From the NCBI GenBank assembly GCA_964406605.1, contig CAYOSF010000009.1:155341-219340 (forward strand): a DNA stretch of 64,000 nt, read 5' to 3'. The notes below the pieces were generated by a model. It was given only the letters and a program-made list of their open reading frames with translations. It made no database searches and was not told the DNA's origin. Source of the DNA: CAYOSF01 sp964406605 (GTDB taxonomy: Bacteria > Chloroflexota > Dehalococcoidia > DSTF01 > RBG-16-68-14). The stretch's first letter is position 1. Every line of letters starts with the position of its first letter. The position numbers and the translations under genes are program-made. Of this stretch, positions 53,754-61,508 are shown one piece after another.

Positions 53754-54083
53754 TCAGAGAGGCTCGACGGTAGAGACGGCCCACGAAGACGCCGGGTCTT
53801 CCTCCGGGTGTGGCCTGCAACTCCAGGCGGCGTTGGTGGTGACGGCAGTGGCGTTCAAAGGCACGGTCCGGGCACCGGCAGTGTCCCCTGCGTTTTGTAG
53901 GGCCGCGTTCCTGATGAATTCTGATGTCCTCATTCCACTCCGCTCTGCGGCATCAACAACGCGGTCGTAGTCGTCTCGACTGAACGCCACTGACACTACT
54001 GCCCGCGGCCTCTTCACGCGAGGCCGCCTCTCAGCGTGATCGAAGTCCCACCGCTGCGGTTCTTGGAGTTCCTCGTCTGGCAT
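53754..54083 (-). CDS. Ribbon-helix-helix antitoxin-like protein
   Basis: 109 residues. The central segment AVVSVAFSRDDYDRVVDAAE followed by RSGMRTSEFIRNAAL is a MetJ/Arc-type ribbon-helix-helix, with the beta strand VVSVAF making DNA contacts. The C-terminal 45 residues are variable and would wrap the toxin. It follows the BrnT-like toxin gene by 26 bases, the toxin-first order of brnTA. It probably represses the pair through the TACTACA repeats upstream of the toxin. Confidence 0.78.
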   Translation of the reverse strand: MPDEELQEPQRWDFDHAERRPRVKRPRAVVSVAFSRDDYDRVVDAAERSGMRTSEFIRNAALQNAGDTAGARTVPLNATAVTTNAAWSCRPHPEEDPASSWAVSTVEPL

Positions 54084-54109
54084 CCGCTATCGTCCCCTTC
54101 TCTCCAACG

Positions 54110-54388
54110 CTAACCTAGCCGGGCCCGCTCGTGGTTCTTGGAGGGCCAGGCCGTGATGGGCCGCCACAGCGTGCGATCGCGCGTCGGCTCCACTGGAACG
54201 CTGATGCACGCCCCACCGTGGTCCCGGCCGATCAGCAGGTATGCCCCACGTCGCTTTCCCCTGTTCGGCACAATGATGTGTTCGCTGTCCAGCACCTGGA
54301 TCACCTGTCGCGGTGAGATGCCATGTCGAGCCATCTTCGCCTCATTATCGTCATCGAAGAGGAAACCCGTAACACGTGGAGTTGACAC
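54110..54388 (-). CDS. BrnT-like ribonuclease toxin
   Basis: 92 residues, the size of BrnT/RelE-superfamily toxins. The N-terminus FLFDDDNEAKMARHGIS matches the family pattern FxWDxxKxxxNxxKHGV, and the end RTLWRPITAWPSKNHE matches the usual Y.ITAR/RPITAW block. Such toxins cleave RNA and are neutralised by the RHH partner encoded next. GTG 54388 is the start; AGGAAAC lies about 10 bases upstream. An ATG nearby is out of frame. Confidence 0.75.
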   Translation of the reverse strand: MSTPRVTGFLFDDDNEAKMARHGISPRQVIQVLDSEHIIVPNRGKRRGAYLLIGRDHGGACISVPVEPTRDRTLWRPITAWPSKNHERARLG

Positions 54389-54401
54389 CGCCTCATGTTT
54401 C

Positions 54402-54432
54402 CTACTACAATGTGTAGTGTAATGTTACTACA
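54402..54432 (-). promoter_or_regulatory. Operator-like repeats TACTACA upstream of the toxin
   Basis: TACTACA occurs at 54403-54409 and 54426-54432, 23 bp apart, with an inverted TAGTGTA between them. The block covers the -10 region of the promoter below, as expected for an autorepressor of the RHH type. Confidence 0.55.
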
Positions 54433-54451
54433 GAATTGCCTGGATTGTCAA
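54422..54451 (-). promoter_or_regulatory. Promoter of the toxin-antitoxin pair
   Basis: TTGACA (54446-54451) and TAACAT (54422-54427), 18-base spacer on the minus strand. The -10 overlaps the TACTACA repeats. Confidence 0.5.
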
Positions 54452-54455
54452 ATAC

Positions 54456-54926
54456 ATGGACGTTGAATGGCTGATCCTGGGCGACTTCGCCCAAGTTGTC
54501 GACAACAAGCTCTATTTGCAGGGTGGAGGCTGGGATCGCCTCACGGTCAACACGGGATTCCCCATCGAATACCGCGTCGGTATCGCCGCCAGCTTCAGGG
54601 TGCCTTGGGTTGAGACGAATGAGCTGGCCAGCGTCGAAATAGAAGTCTTGACCGACGATGGAGCGTCCGTGGCCAAGATCGAGGGTCAGTTCAAGGTGGG
54701 AAGGCCAGCGGACCACCCGCCCGGGCAGGATCAACGCACGCAGATAGCAGGGAACCTCACTGTGAAGCTAGAGCACGCGGGAACATACGCAATCGAGGCT
54801 CGCATTGGAGGAGAGGTCAGGAAGCGTACGCACTTCAACGTGGTGCCTGGGCCCATCTTGAAGATGCGGCAGCAGCAGGAGCGAGAGCAATCCGGGGGTA
54901 GCGACGACCGCGGCGGCGCCGGCTAG
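54456..54926 (+). CDS. DUF6941-like protein
   Basis: 156 residues. MDVEWLILGDFAQVVDNKLY and LQGGGWDRLTVNTGFP form the typical start of this uncharacterised family, followed by a beta-sandwich-like pattern ending YAIEARIGGEVRKRTHFNVV. No catalytic residues are evident and there is no signal peptide, so it is cytoplasmic. It starts 5 bases from the TA promoter -35 on the opposite strand, with no clear ribosome site, so a leaderless or short-leader transcript is possible. Confidence 0.8.
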   Translation: MDVEWLILGDFAQVVDNKLYLQGGGWDRLTVNTGFPIEYRVGIAASFRVPWVETNELASVEIEVLTDDGASVAKIEGQFKVGRPADHPPGQDQRTQIAGNLTVKLEHAGTYAIEARIGGEVRKRTHFNVVPGPILKMRQQQEREQSGGSDDRGGAG

Positions 54927-54967
54927 GCCACGTCATCGACCAGTTGCAAGGGAGCGGCCCACGCGCC

Positions 54968-56308
54968 TCACTCCCCTGCCCCCGCCAGCGCGAGCCCGGC
55001 CGCGACGCTGGTGAAGGTGCCGGTCGCCTGCAGGGCCGCCCGCGGCAGCGACTCCCGCAGCGACTCCCGGAAGGCCGGTATGAGCGACGACCCGCCCGTC
55101 GTGATCACCGCCTCGATCTCGTCCGGGTCGCAGGCCGCCCGCGCAACCGTCCCCAGCACGCAGCCCCGCGCCGCCCTCACCTGCTCCGCGACCGCGGCCT
55201 CGAACTCGGGGCGCCATATCTGCTGATCCAGGTCGATCGCCTCGCGCTGGAGCCGCACCGCGGCCGACTCCTCCGTCGACAGCGCGATCTTCGCCTCCTC
55301 GATCGCGCGGAACAGCTCCAGGCCGTGGTTGCGCGTGACCAGCGCCTCCAGCGCGGCCATCTCCTGCGGCCGGTCGGAGCCGCGCCGGGCGCTCCGGATC
55401 AGTTCGAGCAGGTCCGGCCGGTTCATCTCGACGATGGTCTGCCAGGTCCGCAGCCGGGAGAAGAGATGGCTCGGGACCGGCAGGCGTTGGGGGAGGTACT
55501 GGGCGCCCCGCCCGAAGTGGGGCGCGATGCGCGTCTCCATGATCCGGCTGTCCAGCAGATCGCCGCCGATGGGCACGCCGCCGGTCGCGAGCACCTCGAT
55601 CCCGCCCGTGGTCGCGCAGGCGACGGTGACGTCGAGCGTTCCGCCGCCGAAGTCGAAGACGAGGAAACGCGCGCCGGGCGCCAGCCGGGCCTCCGCCGCG
55701 TAGTGATGGGCGGCGGCGACCGGCTCCTCCAGGAAGCGCACCCGCTCCACTCCGACCAGCCCCCAAGCCTCCTCCAGCCGCTCCCGCGCCGCCTCGTCCT
55801 TCCGCTCGTCGTCCGAGAAGCGCACCGGCCGCCCGACGACAACCGAGTCGATCCGCTGGCCGAGGCCGGCCTCGGCGGCGCGCACCATGCGCTGGGCCAG
55901 CGTCGCCACCAGCTCCTCGAGCCGGTACACCGTGCCGAACACGTTCGTCTTCTGGAACGAGGTCACCGGCAGGAAGCGCTTGAGCGACTGGAACAGCCGC
56001 CCCGGCTCGTTCACGTCGACCATGGTGAAGGCGTCCTTGATTAGCTCGCCGATCTCGGCGAAGTACATCCTCACCTCGCCGATGTAGCGCCGCTCCATCT
56101 TCACCTCGCGGCCGGTGTTCTGCTCGGTGTAGAGGTCGAGCGCGCGCTGCCCGGCGTGGATTTCGCCCTCGCGCGTGATGTAGAGCAGCGAGCGCATCAC
56201 CTGCGGGTCGCGGGCCTCGCCGTCGAGCGGGAGCAGCCGCACGCTGCGGTCCTGGAACGCTGCGATGCTGGAGTTGGACGTACCGAAATCGATGCCGATG
56301 CTCAGCAT
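54968..56308 (-). CDS. Hsp70-like ATPase (YegD/DnaK-like, no substrate domain)
   Basis: 446 residues. The actin-fold ATPase motifs are all visible: phosphate 1 IGIDFGTSNSSIA, connect 1 and RFLEEPVAAAHHYA, phosphate 2 LVFDFGGGTLDVTVA, and adenosine VITTGGSSLIPAF. DnaK's peptide-binding domain is missing; this is the YegD-type length. Such proteins are presumed chaperone-like regulators of unknown target. ATG 56308 follows GAGAGGTGAAG. A promoter, a seven-codon frame and a terminator-like hairpin lie upstream, suggesting attenuation control. Confidence 0.9.
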   Translation of the reverse strand: MLSIGIDFGTSNSSIAAFQDRSVRLLPLDGEARDPQVMRSLLYITREGEIHAGQRALDLYTEQNTGREVKMERRYIGEVRMYFAEIGELIKDAFTMVDVNEPGRLFQSLKRFLPVTSFQKTNVFGTVYRLEELVATLAQRMVRAAEAGLGQRIDSVVVGRPVRFSDDERKDEAARERLEEAWGLVGVERVRFLEEPVAAAHHYAAEARLAPGARFLVFDFGGGTLDVTVACATTGGIEVLATGGVPIGGDLLDSRIMETRIAPHFGRGAQYLPQRLPVPSHLFSRLRTWQTIVEMNRPDLLELIRSARRGSDRPQEMAALEALVTRNHGLELFRAIEEAKIALSTEESAAVRLQREAIDLDQQIWRPEFEAAVAEQVRAARGCVLGTVARAACDPDEIEAVITTGGSSLIPAFRESLRESLPRAALQATGTFTSVAAGLALAGAGE

Positions 56309-56392
56309 AGCTTCACCTCTCTTGATGCTGTCGGGTGCTGGGTGTTCCGCCGGGGTCTGTCGGGAGGGCCGCGGGCCGGATTTTGGGCATAC

Positions 56393-56421
56393 AAAAACCC
56401 GCTGCCGGTTTGGCAGCGGGT
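56393..56421 (-). terminator. Intrinsic terminator in the Hsp70-like gene leader
   Basis: ACCCGCTGCC (56397-56406) pairs perfectly with GGCAGCGGGT (56412-56421), and the minus-strand transcript continues as TTTTTG. It stands 85 bases upstream of the Hsp70-like ATG, so it is either an attenuator or the end of a small RNA. Confidence 0.85.
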
Positions 56422-56462
56422 CGTACAAGCTCGCCGGCCGACTGGCCGGCAAAGCCATCGAA

Positions 56463-56486
56463 TTAGCGGGGGCGGCATCGCCTCAT
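56463..56486 (-). CDS. Possible 7-residue leader peptide MRRCRPR
   Basis: ATG 56486 to TAA, with GGAGG (56495-56499) eight bases upstream, a textbook ribosome site. The frame reads Met-Arg-Arg-Cys-Arg-Pro-Arg. It lies about 30 bases into the predicted transcript and is followed by a GCCGGCC/GGCCGGC hairpin (56433-56450) and then the terminator. Four Arg codons plus Cys could sense arginine, cysteine or ribosome-targeting stress. The short frame might also be fortuitous within a small RNA. Confidence 0.5.
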   Translation of the reverse strand: MRRCRPR

Positions 56487-56524
56487 AGTGCTATCCTCCG
56501 GCTCCATTCGCCGGAACAAACCGA

Positions 56525-56553
56525 AGTATCTCAGAAGAAGCCGGGAAAGTCAA
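56525..56553 (-). promoter_or_regulatory. Sigma70-like promoter of the leader/Hsp70-like transcript
   Basis: TTGACT (56548-56553) and GATACT (56525-56530), 17-base spacer on the minus strand. Start expected near 56518. Confidence 0.75.
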
Positions 56554-56608
56554 GGGTTGCGGCTGGTTCCAGGTTTGGTGAGCAGCCCAGCATTGTCGGC
56601 GCGCCAGA

Positions 56609-57208
56609 CTAGGTGTCCGTGTAGTGCACGTTGAGCAGCGCCGGGTAGCCACGCTCGCGGTTCCACGCTTGTGCAATAGGGATCAGGCACTGCTCAAACT
56701 CGTCGACCGACTCGCGGTCCTTGACCGGGAGTGGCGTGAACCAGATCCCCTCGATTCCATGCTGAGCGAAGGTGACGGCTCCTTGAAGGCGAACCGTGCT
56801 GCTGCCGTACTGGCTTCGATACCACTCTCGCACGTCAGCGGGAAAGCCGTCGATGCCGTGCGCCAACAGTTCTGGTCCGTAGTCAACGGCGAGCTGGCAT
56901 TGCGACCGCCTGCCGGCCACGTAGCGTCGCCGTAGTCGTTTCGATAGTGTCGTCGTGGTCTTCCCCAGGTAGAGCGGCACTCCTGCTTCGCTGCCGAAGA
57001 GGTACACACCTGGGGAATTGAAGGCGTCGCGCAGCAACGGGTGCTGGAATGCCTCCTTTGCCAACCGCCACGGGATGCGGACTCCATTCGGCCGCTGGGC
57101 AGACCAGAGCGGCGCCTCCAAGATCTCTTGAATGAAGCGCGAGTACGCACGCGCAAGCTTGGCAGAATCGCATGCTGCCGCCACCAAACGGCTCGTAGCC
57201 GCCTGCAA
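56609..57208 (-). CDS. GIY-YIG-like domain protein
   Basis: 199 residues. The middle reads SPGVYLFGSEAGVPLYLGKT followed by TTTTLSKRLRRRY, the GVY...LYLGKT...R pattern of GIY-YIG nucleases, where Tyr, Lys and Arg serve catalysis. The rest resembles no known homing or repair nuclease, so it could be a host-encoded or mobile-element protein. The start is uncertain: TTG 57208 is used because no ATG exists in frame, and the frame is closed 39 bases upstream. It has no operon partner. Confidence 0.6.
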   Translation of the reverse strand: MQAATSRLVAAACDSAKLARAYSRFIQEILEAPLWSAQRPNGVRIPWRLAKEAFQHPLLRDAFNSPGVYLFGSEAGVPLYLGKTTTTLSKRLRRRYVAGRRSQCQLAVDYGPELLAHGIDGFPADVREWYRSQYGSSTVRLQGAVTFAQHGIEGIWFTPLPVKDRESVDEFEQCLIPIAQAWNRERGYPALLNVHYTDT

Positions 57209-57271
57209 GTTGACCCGCTTTCCGATCTCTTCGTGCCTCCTTCTCTACCGCCGCTGTGCGGAGCCCTCCCC

Positions 57272-57318
57272 CTAGCTCTCCTCCCACAGCACGTCGCCGC
57301 AGAGGTCCGGCGGGTGCT
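57272..57318 (-). repeat. Copy of the MBL-gene 3' end (47 bp)
   Basis: CTAGCTCTCCTCCCACAGCA through GCGGGTGCT repeats the end of the MBL gene at 58658-58704, from the stop codon inward (codes PPDLCGDVLWEES on the minus strand). It is followed by CCCTCACCCC-type sequence. Confidence 0.8.
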
Positions 57319-57381
57319 CGGCCCTCACCCCGGCCTTCGGCCGCCCCTTTCCCAGAAGGCGAGGGGCAGGCGAGACGCGGC

Positions 57382-57532
57382 CTAGCTCTCCTCCCATAAG
57401 ACATCCCCGCAGAGGTCCGGCGGGCGCTCCTTCGAGGCGAAGACGGCGTACTCGCTCTTCGAGTCGCCGATGGTGCCGTCGTCGCCGTGGCCCGGCTGGA
57501 TCACGGTCTCGTCCGGCAGTTCGAAGAGGCAC
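57382..57532 (-). pseudogene. Truncated duplicate of the MBL hydrolase C-terminus
   Basis: About 50 codons closely matching the last part of the MBL gene at 58658: LPDETVIQPGHGDDGTIGDS, then EYAVFASKERPPDLCGDV and the same stop. The N-terminal metal-binding domain is missing, so it cannot be a working hydrolase. It adjoins the 3' end of the secreted protein gene at 57554, and it is the longest of the duplicate ends in this area. Confidence 0.8.
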
Positions 57533-57553
57533 GGCACCGGGACCGGCGCTCCG

Positions 57554-58147
57554 TTAATCCACCGGAGCATCCTTGAGGAAGTCAAGGATCTGCCTCCTTG
57601 TCTCTGGGTCGTCAACCAAGCTCTGTAAGAAGGCCGTGCTCGCCGCCGACATGTCTGAACGTCCAATCTCTTCCCCGTCCAAACCAAGCCCGATGACGGA
57701 CAGTCCCGACATGTCGTGAAGGCCAATGCACTTGCTGTCCGGATCGTAGACCTCTGGGAAAGAGCAGGTCCCCACAACCCCTATCACCCGTCCCTCTGCC
57801 AGCACCAGCTTGCGCTCGTCTGGGATCTTGGCCATCGTGGCGCGTAGTTCCTCCTGGGGACTTGGCACGCGCGGCGGCTCCCAGTCCGGCCCGATGCCCA
57901 AAGCGTTCGGGTCAACACCTATCGACCCATCCAAACCTACCACCGTGGGTAAGTCCCCGAACTTGTCGCTCTCTTGGTCTTTGGCGTTAGCGCCAGCCAA
58001 TGCGTCCGGGGTTACCGCGGTGAGTGGGTCGCTGAACCCCTCGCTCTCCTGCTGGGATGGAGAAGCGCCGAGCGGGAGCGCTGACTTCGCGAAAACAGCG
58101 CCTGCAAATACCGCCGTTGCCACCACCAATAGGACGAGAGATCTCAT
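57554..58147 (-). CDS. Secreted protein of unknown function
   Basis: 197 residues. ATG 58147 begins a signal peptide, MRSLVLLVVATAVFAGAVFA, with probable cleavage after AFA/VFA-type residues. The mature part is acidic, contains two cysteines (GTCSFPEVYDPDSKCIG) that could pair, and ends ETRRQILDFLKDAPVD. I see no family. The stretch between it and the MBL gene is filled with MBL 3'-end copies, so local duplications may have moved it. Confidence 0.62.
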   Translation of the reverse strand: MRSLVLLVVATAVFAGAVFAKSALPLGASPSQQESEGFSDPLTAVTPDALAGANAKDQESDKFGDLPTVVGLDGSIGVDPNALGIGPDWEPPRVPSPQEELRATMAKIPDERKLVLAEGRVIGVVGTCSFPEVYDPDSKCIGLHDMSGLSVIGLGLDGEEIGRSDMSAASTAFLQSLVDDPETRRQILDFLKDAPVD

Positions 58148-58405
58148 GGCTACCGCATCATTCCGGCCACGTATGCCGCTTCTCAGATAGGTCAAGGATA
58201 GCCCAAGAGGTCGAAGTTGTCAACCGCGCTGGCGGCCATCTACCGCCGACCAGACCGATGCACAGTGGCCGTCTCTCATCCAATCGATTTGAGGGCAGGG
58301 AATCCGCGCGGATCGGACCCTAGCGCTGCCTCATGCCGCGGCATTTCGGGCTTGCCGGTCGAGGAGCTCGGGTGGGAGCGGAGGGCGCTCTCCCGCCCGC
58401 GTGTC

Positions 58406-58657
58406 CTAGCTCTCCTCCCACAACACGTCACCGCAGAGGTCCGGCGGGTGCTGGGCCCTCACCCCGACCCTTCCGCGGAAGGGCCACCCCTCTCCCTCGG
58501 CGAGGGAGAGGGGATGGGGGTGAGGGAGCCCTAGCTCTCCTCCCACAACACGTCACCGCAGAGGTCCGGCGGGTGCTGGGCCCTCACCCCGACCCTTCCG
58601 CGGAAGGGCCACCCCTCTCCCTCGCCGAGGGAGAGGGGATTTAGTGGTGAGGGAGGT
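58406..58657 (-). repeat. Two tandem 125-127 bp units carrying the MBL 3' end
   Basis: Units 58406-58530 and 58531-58657 each hold a 47-bp copy of the MBL gene end (starting at the CTAG of its stop) followed by CCCTCACCCCGACCC, a CTTCCGCGGAAG palindrome, and a CCCCTCTCCCTC/GAGGGAGAGGGG hairpin. They directly abut the real gene end at 58658. Confidence 0.85.
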
Positions 58658-59296
58658 CTAGCTCTCCTCCCACAGCACGTCGCCGCAGAGGTCCGGCGGG
58701 TGCTCCTTCGAGGCGAAGACGGCGTACTCCCGCTTCGAGTCGCCGATGGTGCCGTCGTCACCGTGGCCCGGGTGGATCACCGTCTCGTCCGGCAGCCTGA
58801 AGAGGCGGGAGGTGATCGACTGGATCTCCTGCTGCAGGTCCTCGGGCTCGTTCGTCTTGCCGGGGCCGCCCGGGAAGAGCGTGTCCGCGCTGAGCAGCCG
58901 CCTCCCGAGCAGCAGGCAGATGCTGCCCGGCGTGTGGCCCGGCGTGTGGATCACCTTCAGCCGCAGTCCGCCCACCCGAATCTCGTCGCCGTCGGCTATC
59001 GTGCCGTCCACCTTCTCGGCGTACGGCTCGCGGTCCGCTTCATGGCAGACGACGGGCGCGCCCGTCGCCTCCTTGATCGCGTCGATGCTCATCCAGTGGT
59101 CCGGGTGCCGGTGCGTCATCACGATCTGCGTCACGCGCCCGTCGCCGAGCGAGTCGAGGATCTTCTCGCCCTCCGGCGGGGCGTCGACGACGATGGCGTC
59201 GCCCGACTCGCGGTCCTGGACCAGGTAGACGTTGTTGCCGTAGGGGCCCGCCGGCAGCTTGACGAGCCGTAGCTGCCCTTCCTCGTGTACGTCCAT
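58658..59296 (-). CDS. MBL-fold metallohydrolase (glyoxalase II-like)
   Basis: 212 residues. Metal ligands: THRHPDHW (HxHxDH), TPGHTPGS, SADT and HPGHGDD. It has the size of single-domain glyoxalase II-like thioesterases. The substrate is not predictable; bacterial relatives hydrolyse S-acyl-glutathione or other thioesters. GGAGG lies 8 bases before ATG 59296. The last 47 bases of the gene are present in four further copies within 1.4 kb downstream. Confidence 0.92.
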   Translation of the reverse strand: MDVHEEGQLRLVKLPAGPYGNNVYLVQDRESGDAIVVDAPPEGEKILDSLGDGRVTQIVMTHRHPDHWMSIDAIKEATGAPVVCHEADREPYAEKVDGTIADGDEIRVGGLRLKVIHTPGHTPGSICLLLGRRLLSADTLFPGGPGKTNEPEDLQQEIQSITSRLFRLPDETVIHPGHGDDGTIGDSKREYAVFASKEHPPDLCGDVLWEES

Positions 59297-59355
59297 GACC
59301 AAGCCTCCTGAACGGGATGGGGCGAGGATAGCAGAGCCCCGCCGGGGCTGTAAAG

Positions 59356-60285
59356 CTACGGCAGCCGCAGCCGGCCGCGCGCGCCGACGCGCACGAGCCC
59401 GTCGCGCCGGAGCGCCTCGATCAGGTCCCTGAACGATGCCCCGTCGAGCCTGTCGCCACCCGGCAGGCGCGCGAGCAGCTCGACCGGCGTCATCGCAGCG
59501 CCCGACGGCAGATCCCGCAGCGCCTGGACGATGCGCCCTCGATAGTAGCGGCGCGATCCCTTGAACGCGGGTTGCGCACGGTAACCCGCCTTTCGGTCCG
59601 CGATGCGCGGCTGTCCCCGCGCTCCGAACGCCGTCCGTGCCCGGCACCAGCGCGCCAGCGGGCAGATGTCGCAGCGAGGCTCGCGGGCGGTGCAGACGCG
59701 GGCTCCCAGGTCCATCATCGCCTGGTTCCAGCGCGCCGGGGCGCGACGCGAGAGCAGAGCCTCGGCCGCTGGCCGCAGGTTGCTGTCGGGGAGGCGTCCT
59801 TCGGCGTCACCGGCGAGCAGCCGCGCCAGGACGCGCCGCACGTTGGTATCGATTGCCGCGACCGGCTCGCCGAAGGCGAACGACGCGATGATGGCGGCGG
59901 TGAACGGCCCGATGCCCTCGATCCGCTCCAGCTCGGCCGCGGTGCGGGGGAAGCCGCCCTCGCGCACGATGCGCCGCGCCGCGCGCTGCAGCCGCACCGC
60001 CCGCAGATTGTAGCCGAGGCCTCCCCACACGCGCAGCACCCGCCCGGTCGACGCCTTCGCCAGCGCCTCGACGGTGGGGAAGACGCTCAGGAACTCGTCG
60101 AACTTCGGCAGCACGCGCGACATCTGGGTCTGCTGGGCCATCGTTGCCGCCACCAGCACCTGGTAGGGGTCGCCGGAGACACGCCACGGCGCCGATAGCC
60201 CGTGACGCCGGTGCCACGCGAGCAGCGACCGGCGGAGCGCGGGCAGGTCCGCCGGGGATGGCAGGGCGATGTTCGTGGTAGCCAT
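59356..60285 (-). CDS. MutY-like HhH-GPD DNA glycosylase lacking the catalytic Glu and Nudix domain
   Basis: 309 residues. The helix-hairpin-helix GIGPFTAAIIASFAFG, catalytic Asp146 (AAIDTNV) and a 4Fe-4S cluster C-x6-C-x2-C-x5-C (Cys198, 205, 208, 214) are all present. MutY's second catalytic residue, the Glu in SEVMLQQT, is Ala47 here (VAATMAQQT). The Nudix-like C-terminal domain that recognises 8-oxoG is replaced by a short winged-helix-like tail. So adenine removal opposite 8-oxoG is doubtful, and another damaged base may be the target. ATG 60285 is used; ATG 60312 is possible. Confidence 0.85.
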   Translation of the reverse strand: MATTNIALPSPADLPALRRSLLAWHRRHGLSAPWRVSGDPYQVLVAATMAQQTQMSRVLPKFDEFLSVFPTVEALAKASTGRVLRVWGGLGYNLRAVRLQRAARRIVREGGFPRTAAELERIEGIGPFTAAIIASFAFGEPVAAIDTNVRRVLARLLAGDAEGRLPDSNLRPAAEALLSRRAPARWNQAMMDLGARVCTAREPRCDICPLARWCRARTAFGARGQPRIADRKAGYRAQPAFKGSRRYYRGRIVQALRDLPSGAAMTPVELLARLPGGDRLDGASFRDLIEALRRDGLVRVGARGRLRLP

Positions 60286-60356
60286 CGACGTTCGTTCCAC
60301 ATCGTTAGGCATCACGCAGAGTGCCGCAAGGCCCGGGTGCAGCGTCCTCCTGCACC

Positions 60357-60375
60357 GGCGATTCGCCGAATCGCC
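60357..60375. repeat. Palindrome GGCGATTC-GCC-GAATCGCC
   Basis: Perfect 8-bp arms in the divergent gap between the glycosylase and the MBL gene, followed by CCTACGG as in other intergenic repeats here. Confidence 0.65.
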
Positions 60376-60444
60376 CCTACGGTCTTCGCCGTGGACACCG
60401 CCCGTTTCGCCTGCTACCATCGGCGCGCACCGAGGAGGTATCGC

Positions 60445-61365
60445 ATGGAGATCGCGCCCCACGTCCACCACCTGCACGTCAAGCTCAACTGGTTCCCCCA
60501 GCCGCTCCCGCCCAACGTTCACCTCGTCGTCGACGGCAAGGAGGGCGCGCTCATCGACGCCGGCTTCCCCGGCGACCAGTCGATCGGCACGCGGCTCGAG
60601 ATGCTGAAGGAGTTCCCCGGCCTGGAGCTGCGATACATCGTCCTCACCCACCACCACTTCGACCACGCCTCGGGCGCGAACAAGCTGCGCGAGGCCACCG
60701 GCGCCCGCATCGTCATGCACGACGACGAGGCGTCCCTGCTGCAGCGGGCCGCCACCGAGGACATACCGTCGGACATGGAGGTGCCGGGGCAGCGGCGGGA
60801 GCACACGGAGGGCGCGCGCCGGTGGCGGGAAGAGGCGGCGAAGGGCACGCCGGACCAGACGGTCGCGGACGGCGATACGCTGAAAGTCGGCGGCCTAACG
60901 CTGCGGATGGTGCACACGCCCGGCCACACCGCCGGCCACCTGTCGCCGTTCCTGGAGGAGGAGCGCGTGCTCTTCGCTGGCGACAACGTGCTGGGATACG
61001 GCACCACCGTCGTGCCGCCGCCCCCGAACGGCGACATGGCCCAATACGTCGAGTCGCTGCGCAAGATGCAGGCGCTGGAGGCGGAGCTGCTCTGCTGCGG
61101 CCACGGCCCGCCCGTCAAGGAGGCGGACCGAAAGCTCCAGGAGCTGATCGACCACCGGCACGAGCGCGAGGAGCAGATCCTCTCGCTGGTGAAGGAGGGC
61201 CGCGACACGGTGAAGCGCCTGGTGCGCGGGATCTACCCGGAGCTGGACAAACGCATCCTGGGCATGGCCGCCAGCCAGGTCACTTCCCACCTCGCCAAGC
61301 TCGAAACCGAAGGTCGCGTCCGCACCGAGGGCGAGGGCGAGGATCGCCGCGTGGAGCTGCTGTAG
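60445..61365 (+). CDS. MBL-fold hydrolase with winged-helix tail (LACTB2-like)
   Basis: 306 residues. Metal motif THHHFDHASG, then HTPGHTAGHL and FAGDNVLGYG, with CCGHGPP near residue 215. The last 70 residues (LVKEGRDTVKRLVRGIY, then AASQVTSHLAKLETEGRVR) form the winged-helix tail seen in LACTB2-type endoribonuclease/hydrolases. GAGGAGGT lies 6 bases before ATG 60445. Its last 30-odd bases are repeated about 250 bp downstream. It is divergent from the glycosylase gene. Confidence 0.9.
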   Translation: MEIAPHVHHLHVKLNWFPQPLPPNVHLVVDGKEGALIDAGFPGDQSIGTRLEMLKEFPGLELRYIVLTHHHFDHASGANKLREATGARIVMHDDEASLLQRAATEDIPSDMEVPGQRREHTEGARRWREEAAKGTPDQTVADGDTLKVGGLTLRMVHTPGHTAGHLSPFLEEERVLFAGDNVLGYGTTVVPPPPNGDMAQYVESLRKMQALEAELLCCGHGPPVKEADRKLQELIDHRHEREEQILSLVKEGRDTVKRLVRGIYPELDKRILGMAASQVTSHLAKLETEGRVRTEGEGEDRRVELL

Positions 61366-61465
61366 CGCTGTCCCGCCCGCCATCCCCGTGGGTCAGGCTT
61401 CCCCGCCAATTGCGGGTCCGCGTCCGGCGGAAGCCTGACCGGCCTCCCCGAACCCCCCAACCGTA

Positions 61466-61486
61466 GCGCAGGCCTTCAGCCTGCGC
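61466..61486. repeat. Palindrome GCGCAGGC-CTTCA-GCCTGCGC
   Basis: Perfect 8-bp arms around CTTCA, preceded by GTA, like the head of the other TTCAG-centred repeats. Confidence 0.7.
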
Positions 61487-61508
61487 CCGATATCCGCCGA
61501 CCTCGTAG

